From JBFHER01 sp041584055 (GTDB lineage Bacteria; Bacteroidota; Bacteroidia; Bacteroidales; UBA5342), in contig JBFHER010000091.1 of the NCBI GenBank assembly GCA_041584055.1, positions 1 to 12,999 of the forward strand: 12,999 nucleotides of DNA. The letters are read 5' to 3'. Positions 7,246 to 12,999 of this stretch are shown one piece after another (the stretch's first letter is position 1; the number at the start of each line of letters is the position of its first letter). The position numbers were made by a program, and so were the translations under genes. The notes below the pieces were generated by a model. The model saw nothing but the letters and a program-made list of their open reading frames with translations, did no database searches and was not told the DNA's origin.

Positions 7246-7253
7246 TATCTTTG
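7246..7253 (+). promoter_or_regulatory. Putative -7 element of the recR operon promoter
   Basis: TATCTTTG fits TAnnTTTG exactly and lies 17 bases before the recR ATG, implying a leader of roughly 10 bases. The -33 region around 7218-7221 reads CTTTTAA, with no true TTG at the expected distance, so support rests on the -7 match and its position. Confidence 0.45.
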
Positions 7254-7270
7254 GCTTTTAAAACATTTGA

Positions 7271-7900
7271 ATGGTGAATTATCAGAACTATCCATCTAAA
7301 CTATTGGAGAATGCCGTGAGTGAGTTCTCCCAGCTGCCTGGTATTGGCAGAAAAACGGCTTTGCGTTTGGTTCTGTTTCTTTTGCGTCAGGAGTCAGATA
7401 GGGTAAAGGCCTTTAGTGATGCAATGACCAGGTTGCGGAATGAAGTGAAATACTGCAAGGAATGTCACAATATTTCTGACGTTGAGGTTTGTGATATTTG
7501 CGCGAATCCGAAACGGGATCACTCAACCATTTGTGTTGTCGAGAATATAAAAGATGTACTGTCTATTGAAAATACGATGCAGTACTTCGGTGTATACCAT
7601 GTGCTGGGGGGAATTATCTCTCCCATGGATGGCGTTGGTCCCAATGACATTGAGCTTGATAGCCTCATTGCCACAAGTGCAAAGGATGAAGTGAAGGAGA
7701 TAATTTTAGCCCTTCCTACGACCATGGAAGGTGATACAACCAATTTTTATATTTATAAAAAGCTGGCAGACACGGAGGTGAAAATAACCACACTGGCAAG
7801 AGGAGTGTCATTTGGTGATGAGCTGGAATATACAGATGAACTGACATTGGGGCGATCCTTGTTGAACAGAACATTGTTTTCAGACACCATGCGAACGTAA
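7271..7900 (+). CDS. recR: Recombination mediator protein RecR
   Basis: RecR works with RecF and RecO to load RecA on single-stranded gaps coated with SSB. The 209-residue product has all family parts in order. There is a helix-hairpin-helix L22-P-G-I-G-R-K-T-A, a four-cysteine zinc site at C62, C65, C74 and C77 (CKEC / CDIC), and a Toprim domain starting I87-C-V-V-E-N with E91 as the conserved acidic residue. The closing Walker-B-like region is L175-A-R-G-V-S-F-G-D-E-L-E-Y-T-D-E-L-T-L-G-R. The length matches the usual 195-210. It is the first gene of a run of four on the same strand with gaps of 16, 13 and 3 bases. recF and recO are not in the window. Confidence 0.97.
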   Translation: MVNYQNYPSKLLENAVSEFSQLPGIGRKTALRLVLFLLRQESDRVKAFSDAMTRLRNEVKYCKECHNISDVEVCDICANPKRDHSTICVVENIKDVLSIENTMQYFGVYHVLGGIISPMDGVGPNDIELDSLIATSAKDEVKEIILALPTTMEGDTTNFYIYKKLADTEVKITTLARGVSFGDELEYTDELTLGRSLLNRTLFSDTMRT

Positions 7901-7916
7901 CAAACAAAAAGAAAAT

Positions 7917-8363
7917 ATGGAGACGTCAGATTTATCCGCCGAAACATTCAAGAAACTGAGACGGCATTATTACATCCTTTGGCTTGCCTTGCTTGCCCTG
8001 GGGCTTATGGGTATTTCCGCGCTGGACCAGTCCAACCCTTTGGTGAAAGGGTCTGAAGTGCTGGAAAAGATAAAATCAGTGATCATTGTATTCACCCTTT
8101 TTTCAATTCCCGGTATTTTTGCCTGGTTTACCAGCAGAACAAAGAAAATGGAAGAACAAGAAGACCTGGCAATTCGGAATAAACTATATGAAAGCGCATG
8201 GAAAGCCCGAATATGGGTGATTTTGTCCGTATCAGTGATCAACCTTGCGGCCTATATGCTGACCTTTGACCGTACACTCATGTACCTCTTAGCCATTGTC
8301 GTATTTATTTTCTTTTATTGTCGACCGAATATTGTAAAAGCAAAACAAACGGAAGAAATTTAA
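7917..8363 (+). CDS. Small four-helix membrane protein of unknown function
   Basis: I do not recognise the family. The 148-residue product has a short polar N-terminus (METSDLSAETFKKLRRH) and four likely membrane helices at about 18-36, 53-72, 98-116 and 119-135. A cytoplasmic-looking charged loop lies between helices 2 and 3 (SRTKKMEEQEDLAIRNK, about 73-89), and the tail is polar. The first two helices are linked by a loop with a D-x-S-N-P motif (37-41). It has no signal-peptide cleavage site or catalytic motif. It begins 16 bases after recR and ends 13 bases before the HAD gene, so it is almost certainly co-transcribed with them. An AAAAGAAAAT stretch before ATG takes the place of a Shine-Dalgarno. 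Confidence 0.8.
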   Translation: METSDLSAETFKKLRRHYYILWLALLALGLMGISALDQSNPLVKGSEVLEKIKSVIIVFTLFSIPGIFAWFTSRTKKMEEQEDLAIRNKLYESAWKARIWVILSVSVINLAAYMLTFDRTLMYLLAIVVFIFFYCRPNIVKAKQTEEI

Positions 8364-8376
8364 AATTGAGGGAGAA

Positions 8377-8820
8377 ATGATAATTGCGATCGATTTTGAC
8401 GGAACCATCGTTGAACATAAATACCCTAAGATAGGGAGGGAAATTCCATTTGCGACTGATACTATAAAACGTTTGATTGAGAAAGGTCATCAAATTATTT
8501 TATGGACCTATCGGGCCGGGGCGGAGCTGGATGAAGCCGTGAAGTATTGTGAGGGCAAGGGAATTGTATTTTATGCGGTGAATAAAAGTTACCCCGAGGA
8601 GGAACTGGATGATACCATTAGTCGGAAAATCAATGCAGATCTTTTTATTGATGACCGGAACATTGGCGGAATGCTGGATTGGGGAATGATTTACTACATG
8701 ATAACCGGAGAGGGGGAACCCGATGAGACAATGCTCAGAGCCATGGAGAAGAAGAATATTTTCATTCGACTAGGGGAGCAACTGGAACGCTTGAATCAAG
8801 CCATCAAACAAAGCAAATAA
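8377..8820 (+). CDS. HAD-superfamily hydrolase of the BT0820-like type
   Basis: The 147-residue protein opens MIIAIDFDGTIVEH, giving the HAD nucleophile D6 and the acid/base D8. Motif II is the threonine of I41-L-W-T-Y-R (T44). Motif III is probably K84 in S82-R-K-I-N-A-D. Motif IV is F90-I-D-D-R-N with D92/D93 as magnesium ligands. There is no room for a large cap domain, so it belongs with the short, capless BT0820-like group often annotated only as hydrolase. Substrate is unknown; a small phosphate ester or a phosphorylated sugar is possible given the glycosyltransferase next door, but that is inference. It ends TAA at 8818-8820, one codon before the GTG of the next gene in the same frame. 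Confidence 0.85.
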   Translation: MIIAIDFDGTIVEHKYPKIGREIPFATDTIKRLIEKGHQIILWTYRAGAELDEAVKYCEGKGIVFYAVNKSYPEEELDDTISRKINADLFIDDRNIGGMLDWGMIYYMITGEGEPDETMLRAMEKKNIFIRLGEQLERLNQAIKQSK

Positions 8821-8823
8821 ATC

Positions 8824-9984
8824 GTGGATTTATCCATCATCATTGTAAATTACAATGCCAGGGCATTTTTAGACCTTTGTCTTCAGTCTGTTGAGCAGGC
8901 AATAAAAGAGATTGATGCTGAAGTCATTGTCGTTGATAATGCATCATCTGATGGCGCACCGGAAATGGTGAAGCAAAAGCATCCCTGGGTAAAACTTGTC
9001 GCAAACACCGATAATGCAGGCTTTTCAAAGGCAAATAATCAGGGCATCGAAGCGTCTAAGGGTGAGTTGGTTGTCATTCAAAATCCTGATACGATAGTTG
9101 CGGAGGATACCTATGAAAAATGTATCACTTTTCTAAGAGAAAATATTAAAGCGGGAGCTGTGGGTGTTCGGATGCTGGATGGATCGGGGAAGGTTTTGCC
9201 GGAATCAAAACGCGGCATTCCAACGCCTATGATATCCTTCTTTAAAGCCTTTGGACTTTCAAATTTATTCCCAAAATCGGCTGTGTTTAGCCGTTATTAT
9301 CTGGGGCATCTTGATTTAAATGAAAACAATCCGGTTGAAATTCTGGCAGGGGCTTTTATTTGCGTACGGAAAGATGTGCTGAATAAAGCCGGGAGCTTTG
9401 ATGAAGATTTTTTTATGTTTGGAGAAGACATCGATCTGAGTTATCGGTTTTTAAAGGAAGGTTTTGAGAATTGGTATCTGGCGGATGCACCCATTATCCA
9501 TTTTAAAGGTGAAAGTTCTAAAAAGACAGATGAGATTTATTTAAACAGTTTCTTTGGGGCCATGGATATTTTTTATAAAAAGCATTTTTCCAGGCAGGGA
9601 GGCTGGCTTTTTAAACGGATGATATCCATGGGAATCGGTCTTAAACGAATGCAATTTAAACGCAAGGCAAAAAAAGTGGATCGTAGTTGGACCAAAGTAA
9701 ATAGCTTTCCGAAGGATGTGTTCATTGTGGAATCGGAGCAAGGTGTCTCGCTACCAGCATCGCTTTCAAAGGAAACCAACATTCATACGGTCAAATCCTT
9801 TTCTGAATTGGCCTCGAAGCATCGGGGGGCTGCAATCCTTTTCACCCGTGCGCAATCTTTTAAAGAAATAATTGATTTTATGAATGCCCATCCTGGAAAG
9901 TTTAAGTATTTCTTTCAATCAGTTGATGCAGGTTTCTTGTTGGGAAGCCTTGAAAAGGAACATCCCGGAATGGTTTGGGCTTAA
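8824..9984 (+). CDS. Glycosyltransferase family 2 protein (WbbL/rhamnosyltransferase-like) with C-terminal extension
   Basis: The 386-residue product has the GT-A fold of family 2. V7-N-Y-N begins the nucleotide-binding strand, V37-D-N-A-S-S-D-G is the conserved loop, and Q86-N-P-D-T (D89) is the DxD-like metal site. L174-A-G-A-F and F199-G-E-D-I-D-L-S-Y-R carry the acceptor site and catalytic acid region, and H226-F-K-G-E-S-S follows. The pattern is that of inverting enzymes that add rhamnose or related sugars to surface glycans. Residues about 300-386 form an extra alpha/beta tail I cannot name. There is no membrane helix. The start is GTG; an upstream in-frame TAA lies two codons earlier, and no ATG fits the DLSIIIVNYN N-terminus. 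It is the last gene of the recR unit and converges on pabB 73 bases on. Confidence 0.9.
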   Translation: MDLSIIIVNYNARAFLDLCLQSVEQAIKEIDAEVIVVDNASSDGAPEMVKQKHPWVKLVANTDNAGFSKANNQGIEASKGELVVIQNPDTIVAEDTYEKCITFLRENIKAGAVGVRMLDGSGKVLPESKRGIPTPMISFFKAFGLSNLFPKSAVFSRYYLGHLDLNENNPVEILAGAFICVRKDVLNKAGSFDEDFFMFGEDIDLSYRFLKEGFENWYLADAPIIHFKGESSKKTDEIYLNSFFGAMDIFYKKHFSRQGGWLFKRMISMGIGLKRMQFKRKAKKVDRSWTKVNSFPKDVFIVESEQGVSLPASLSKETNIHTVKSFSELASKHRGAAILFTRAQSFKEIIDFMNAHPGKFKYFFQSVDAGFLLGSLEKEHPGMVWA

Positions 9985-10057
9985 TGTTGAACCCACCTTT
10001 GTCTTGGTTGAAAGAAAGCATGTAATACATGAAAGTAGTTTGGTATCTGCAAGTACC

Positions 10058-11026
10058 TTATCTCGGCAAGTAAACCTTGTCTATCATTTCTTTGTACTCG
10101 CTTTCTGCATTGCTCTGAGAAGTGATTCCGCCACCGCTGCGATATATCATTTTGCCTTCTTTTTCTTCAACAAAACGAATCATCACTGCACTGATCAGCT
10201 GTTCTCCATCAAATGCACCCATAATTCCGGTGTAGTAACCTCTTTCCTGGCCCTCAGCTTCGGCAATGATCTTTATTGTTTGAGGTTTGGGAGCGCCGCT
10301 TATGGACCCCGCAGGGAGCAATGGAATGAGGATGTCTCCAATTCGATGCTTCCAGTCAGCGGTCAGTGCTCCGGAGATACTGGTGCTCACCTGTAGCAAA
10401 TCCTTTTCGTTTGTTTTTATTTTTTCAACATAACGATAATCATCAATCCGGACATGGTTTGCAACAATGCTTAAGTCATTTCTGATCAAATCCACAATGG
10501 TAGCATGCTCAGCCATTTCTTTGGGATCATTGAGAAGTGTGCTTTTTGCATTGGGAATGGCAGCATCAATGGTCCCTTTCATTGGACGGGAGCTTATTCT
10601 GTTTCCCCGAATCTCAACAAATAATTCCGGCGAGAATACAACCAATTCGTTCTTTTTTAATAATCGGAAAGGTTGACGATTGGTATTGAAGATGTCTTCG
10701 AGCGTCAGGTTTGTTTGGATCTCTGTTGGCATGGTCAGGTTGACCAGAAACGAATTGCCATATTGCAGGTTGTCCATTACAATGTTAAAGGAGCTTTTGT
10801 ATTGTTCAAAAGGAACGGGTGATTTTTTTAAGAAGGCATCGTTATTGCTTTTTTTTCTGGGACCACAGTTTGCCATTCCCTGGAAATCAAAGAATATGCC
10901 TTGTTTTGCCGCTTCCGTTAAAGGAAGCAGCAATGGCTTTTTTAATTCATAGTCAAGCATGAACAGAAAAGAACCGGCTTGTCCCATTCTGTTCATCTCC
11001 GCCTGTATGTGTTTTCTGTGCTCCAT
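10058..11026 (-). CDS. pabB: Aminodeoxychorismate synthase component I (short Bacteroidota PabB)
   Basis: With glutamine-derived ammonia from PabA, PabB turns chorismate into 4-amino-4-deoxychorismate for p-aminobenzoate and folate. The product from ATG at 11026 is 322 residues and keeps the chorismate-binding core but little of the longer N-terminal domain of enteric PabB. Motifs: R147-P-M-K-G-T-I-D, whose K150 is the lysine that marks ADC synthase rather than anthranilate synthase; D179-L-I-R-N-D-L; P238-A-G-S-I-S-G-A-P-K; E261-R-G-Y-Y-T-G-I-M-G; and S297-G-G-G-I-T with N306-A-E-S-E-Y-K-E. A TTG three codons upstream is in frame but lies inside the promoter element at 11033-11040, so I reject it as the start. 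No pabA or pabC gene is in the window. Confidence 0.92.
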   Translation of the reverse strand: MEHRKHIQAEMNRMGQAGSFLFMLDYELKKPLLLPLTEAAKQGIFFDFQGMANCGPRKKSNNDAFLKKSPVPFEQYKSSFNIVMDNLQYGNSFLVNLTMPTEIQTNLTLEDIFNTNRQPFRLLKKNELVVFSPELFVEIRGNRISSRPMKGTIDAAIPNAKSTLLNDPKEMAEHATIVDLIRNDLSIVANHVRIDDYRYVEKIKTNEKDLLQVSTSISGALTADWKHRIGDILIPLLPAGSISGAPKPQTIKIIAEAEGQERGYYTGIMGAFDGEQLISAVMIRFVEEKEGKMIYRSGGGITSQSNAESEYKEMIDKVYLPR

Positions 11027-11032
11027 TTGGGG

Positions 11033-11040
11033 CAAAAGTA
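11033..11040 (-). promoter_or_regulatory. Putative -7 element directly before pabB
   Basis: Read on the minus strand, 11040-11033 is TACTTTTG, an exact TAnnTTTG. It ends 6 bases before the pabB ATG (11026), so the transcript would begin at or within a few bases of the start codon. No clear -33 TTG is seen 17-23 bases further upstream, where the sequence is AT-rich. Confidence 0.45.
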
Positions 11041-11200
11041 AAGAATACCCCTTAGGAAATAAAATGTTTAAGAGAATGAGTGTCGAGTCATGAGAATTAA
11101 GTGCTGGATGTCAATGGCTAAATAACCCTGCCAGTTTTTAATAATGGGCCTTGTTACAAGCTCCTCGTATCTTGATACTTTATAAATCATTTAATTAGTT

Positions 11201-11208
11201 TAATTTTG
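11201..11208 (+). promoter_or_regulatory. Putative -7 element for the DUF4286-ruvC unit
   Basis: TAATTTTG matches TAnnTTTG and lies 22 bases before the ATG at 11231. The nearest upstream TTG (11172-11174) is 26 bases away, longer than the usual 17-23, so the promoter is plausible but not firm. It sits in the 204-base gap between divergent pabB and DUF4286 genes. Confidence 0.4.
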
Positions 11209-11230
11209 CGGTACACCAAGCGGAAAATTT

Positions 11231-11539
11231 ATGTTTATTCTTAATGTTACCTTCAATAGCTCGGATCAGGTTTTCTTAAAATGGAAATCATTCATAATCG
11301 ATTATTTTATTCCAACCACCTTGAAAGAGGGGAAGTTTACGGCTTATAAAATATTAAAGGTCCTGGTTGAGGAGGAAATGGGAGGCCAAACCTATAGCAT
11401 TCAGTTTTCGACGAATGAGCCTCGGTTTATTGAAGTATACTTAAATGGGTTGTTTAATGAGTTGATACATGATTTAAGAAAAGCTTTTAAAGATGAAGTG
11501 ATGGTATTTCCAACGGTCTTAAAAGAGGAAAAATTTTAA
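11231..11539 (+). CDS. DUF4286 family protein
   Basis: The 102-residue protein matches the small Bacteroidota family DUF4286. It starts MFILNVTFNSSDQVFLKW, then F26-I-P-T-T-L-K-E-G-K-F-T-A-Y-K-I-L, then a G-G-Q-T-Y-S-I-Q-F strand, a helical segment and a final F-P-T-V-L-K-E-E. The pattern suggests a compact alpha/beta ferredoxin-like (dimeric barrel-like) fold with no signal peptide or membrane helix. Its function is unknown. It stops at 11537-11539, only one codon ahead of the ruvC GTG and in the same frame, so the two are surely co-transcribed. A role linked to recombination is suggested only by that position. Confidence 0.85.
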   Translation: MFILNVTFNSSDQVFLKWKSFIIDYFIPTTLKEGKFTAYKILKVLVEEEMGGQTYSIQFSTNEPRFIEVYLNGLFNELIHDLRKAFKDEVMVFPTVLKEEKF

Positions 11540-11542
11540 ACG

Positions 11543-12100
11543 GTGGAAAAGGAACGAATCATACTTGGTATTGATCCCGGAACAACTGTTATGGGATATG
11601 GCGTCATTGAAGTTAAAGATGCGAAGCCTCGCTGTGCCACGCTTGGGGTGATCGAACTAAAAAAGTTTGGGGATCACTACTTGAAATTACAGCGAATATT
11701 TGAACGAACACTGGCGCTGATTGATCAATACCATCCGGATGAAATCGCGATTGAAGCTCCTTTTTACGGCAAAAATGTGCAAAGTATGTTGAAGCTGGGG
11801 CGTGCGCAGGGTGTGGCCATGGCAGCAGGCCTTTACCGGGATGTTCCTATTTTTGAGTATGCCCCGCTAAAAATAAAGATGGCCATCACTGGAAATGGGA
11901 AATCCTCCAAAGAGGCAGTTGCTTTTATGCTTCAGAAATACCTGAAAATTACCGACATCCCTAAACAACTGGATGCCACCGACGGATTGGCTGCAGCTTT
12001 GTGTCATTATTTTCAGAATCAAAACCTGAATCAGGAAAAATCATACAACAGCTGGAAGGACTTTGCGAATAAGAATGCCGGAAGGGTAAAAGGGAAGTAA
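11543..12100 (+). CDS. ruvC: Crossover junction endodeoxyribonuclease RuvC
   Basis: RuvC is the dimeric Holliday junction resolvase working with RuvAB. The 185-residue product shows the RNase H-like active site. D11 is in L8-G-I-D-P-G-T-T, E71 is in I68-A-I-E-A-P-F-Y-G-K-N, and D144/D147 lie in L143-D-A-T-D-G-L-A-A-A-L-C-H. The loop S81-M-L-K-L-G-R-A-Q-G is the conserved junction-binding helix, and T116-G-N-G-K-S-S-K-E is as in most RuvC. The usual D-A-L-A after the last aspartates reads D-G-L-A here, a mild variation. Translation begins at GTG; the preceding in-frame codons are ACG and the TAA of DUF4286, so no earlier start exists. It ends before the hairpin at 12119-12142. ruvA and ruvB are not in this window. 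Confidence 0.96.
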   Translation: MEKERIILGIDPGTTVMGYGVIEVKDAKPRCATLGVIELKKFGDHYLKLQRIFERTLALIDQYHPDEIAIEAPFYGKNVQSMLKLGRAQGVAMAAGLYRDVPIFEYAPLKIKMAITGNGKSSKEAVAFMLQKYLKITDIPKQLDATDGLAAALCHYFQNQNLNQEKSYNSWKDFANKNAGRVKGK

Positions 12101-12113
12101 AACAAATTCTACG

Positions 12114-12146
12114 AAAAAACCGCAAGGAAAACTCTTTGCGGTCTTT
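12114..12146. terminator. Bidirectional intrinsic terminator after ruvC
   Basis: ACCGCAAGGA (12119-12128) pairs with TCTTTGCGGT (12133-12142): ten pairs, one of them G-U, around loop AAAC. An A-run at 12114-12119 serves as the T-run for the minus-strand gene. The plus side has only CTTT at 12143-12146, so the structure may work better for the minus strand. It lies between convergent ruvC and the SRPBCC gene. Confidence 0.7.
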
Positions 12147-12163
12147 GCATCTCGTCTTTGCAT
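12133..12163. repeat. Short direct repeats of TCTTTGC
   Basis: TCTTTGC occurs at 12133-12139, 12142-12148 and 12155-12161, and the decamer GTCTTTGCAT occurs twice (12141-12150 and 12154-12163). The first copy is the right arm of the terminator. It resembles a degenerate remnant of a CTTTGCG-type interspersed repeat. Confidence 0.5.
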
Positions 12164-12176
12164 TGCAAGATATGTT

Positions 12177-12999
12177 TTACTTAAGAGGTAAAACAACCTT
12201 TGTCTCCCATTTTCCCTGGTCGGGTTCTGTCATTGGATCGGTGATGTAAACCTCGTATGGTGCCAGTTTTGAGTTTATTTTTAACTTGTTGTAGCGGGTC
12301 GCACTAAATCCGGCAGACCATGCATTGCCGATGTGTTCATATTTGCCCCAGTGGGTGACAATAAATGAACTGCCATCCGGATATTCGCCTGTTTCAAATT
12401 TATCCGGAATATCAGCCTCGCCAGTATAAGGTATGGCAGATACAAAGGTGATGGCGTCTTTACCAGGGGCAAAGTCTGCGTAAATTGACAGCGGGGCATC
12501 TGCTTGTGTCAGGCCGTTGGCATTCATAAATGTGATGATCTCTCCATAGTTGGATCCCATTGCATCTCCGATCTCATCCCACTTAACGGTTGATTTTAAA
12601 CCGATGTATCGGAATCCTTTGATGTCCTGCTTGCCGGTTACCTTAAGTTTTGAAAGGACATTTCCGGTTTCAATGTACTCTTTCAGCATGCGAAGGCCAC
12701 GTTCATAATCCATGCCAATCATGGGTTCCATCTGTTTTGCCATAAACTTAAACAGGAAGGGCATTTCGCCTTTCATACCCCAGGTGATTTTCACACCCTC
12801 ACTGGACGGAGCCAACTCCCAATAAACGGTGGATGATGAGGGGAAGGGTTCTGTGAAACGAATTTCCTGCACAAGTGACGATGGTGCTGACAGCTCCATA
12901 TTTTCCATTTCTCCGGAACCAACCAACTCACCTTTCCAGGAATAAAAGTTGCCAACACTCCCCGGGTTTCCGGTAACGACTACCTCTGCATCCGGTTCC
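12177..12999 (-). CDS. SRPBCC domain protein with C-terminal GyrI-like/AraC effector-binding domain (N-terminus outside window)
   Basis: The frame stays open from TAA at 12177-12179 to the right edge, giving 273 residues, so the gene is cut by the window. A TTG at 12926 could be taken as a start, but the sequence before it (EPDAEVVVTGNPGSVGNFYS) is continuous with the fold. Residues about 1-115 look like the second half of an SRPBCC/polyketide cyclase-like barrel: V-Y-W-E-L-A-P, G-V-K-I-T-W-G-M-K-G, then a long helix Y-E-R-G-L-R-M-L-K-E-Y-I-E. Residues about 125-273 resemble the GyrI-like small-molecule binding domain (G-F-R-Y-I-G-L-K-S, the T-H-W-G-K-Y-E-H-I-G turn, and L-A-P-Y-E-V-Y-I-T-D-P). 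Such two-domain proteins are common in Bacteroidota; their ligand is not known. It converges on ruvC. Confidence 0.78.
   Translation of the reverse strand, partial: EPDAEVVVTGNPGSVGNFYSWKGELVGSGEMENMELSAPSSLVQEIRFTEPFPSSSTVYWELAPSSEGVKITWGMKGEMPFLFKFMAKQMEPMIGMDYERGLRMLKEYIETGNVLSKLKVTGKQDIKGFRYIGLKSTVKWDEIGDAMGSNYGEIITFMNANGLTQADAPLSIYADFAPGKDAITFVSAIPYTGEADIPDKFETGEYPDGSSFIVTHWGKYEHIGNAWSAGFSATRYNKLKINSKLAPYEVYITDPMTEPDQGKWETKVVLPLK

Noticed and set aside
10019..10031. Palindrome CATGTA-A-TACATG between GT2 and pabB as a terminator.
   Set aside because: The one-base centre leaves at most a short weak stem after opening a loop, it is AT-rich and no T-run follows.
9884..10396. Long plus-strand frame of 170 codons across the GT2/pabB junction.
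   Set aside because: It overlaps the end of the GT2 gene and the antisense of pabB, both firmly identified; its product has no family features.
7271..12100. A dedicated recombination or defence island spanning recR to ruvC.
   Set aside because: The intervening genes (membrane protein, HAD, GT2, pabB) are on both strands, are housekeeping or envelope in type, and no nuclease-helicase or mobile element is present.

Overview
The window looks like chromosomal DNA of a member of the Bacteroidota, probably a Cytophagia-type environmental bacterium. Evidence: a secreted protein with a type IX secretion (T9SS) type A sorting domain; a DUF4286 gene ahead of ruvC; short Bacteroidota-style pabB and RecR proteins; and several intergenic matches to the Bacteroidota -7 promoter element TAnnTTTG. 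Coding density is high and base composition looks even by eye. I see no insertion sequence, integrase, CRISPR array, rRNA or complete tRNA.

Layout. 1-167 (+) is the C-terminal tail of a LOTUS/OST-HTH domain protein. 168-571 is non-coding as far as I can tell. 572-3151 (+) is a large secreted Ycf48/BNR-like repeat protein with a P-domain and a T9SS sorting tail. 3328-4434 (+) is an exported GH105 unsaturated glucuronyl/galacturonyl hydrolase. A strong hairpin at 4514-4542 separates it from two tandem thioredoxin genes on the minus strand (5548 down to 4654): a cytosolic TrxA and an exported paralogue. Divergent from these, 5697-7106 (+) is the CCA tRNA nucleotidyltransferase. A likely operon follows at 7271-9984 (+): recR, a four-helix membrane protein of unknown function, a BT0820-like HAD phosphatase and a family 2 glycosyltransferase. 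pabB (11026 down to 10058) converges on it. DUF4286 and ruvC (11231-12100, +) form a tight pair ending at a second hairpin at 12119-12142. That hairpin is shared with a convergent SRPBCC/GyrI-like protein (12177 to the window edge, -), whose N-terminus lies outside the window.

Functions. Most of the window is housekeeping: tRNA 3'-end maturation, RecFOR repair, Holliday junction resolution, folate (p-aminobenzoate) synthesis and thiol redox. Recombination genes sit at both ends of the second half (recR, ruvC), but nothing shows co-regulation. The accessory part is the T9SS repeat protein and the orphan GH105 enzyme, which suggest secretion and use of plant or algal acidic polysaccharide. No SusC/SusD pair is present here.

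I found no convincing wholly new system. The most interesting points are: a 14-repeat architecture that divides into two seven-repeat classes (probably two seven-bladed propellers) fused to a P-domain and a T9SS tail; the cytosolic/exported thioredoxin pair; two gene junctions sharing the layout TAA, one codon, GTG in a single frame; and promoter elements that correct two start sites and suggest a leaderless pabB mRNA.
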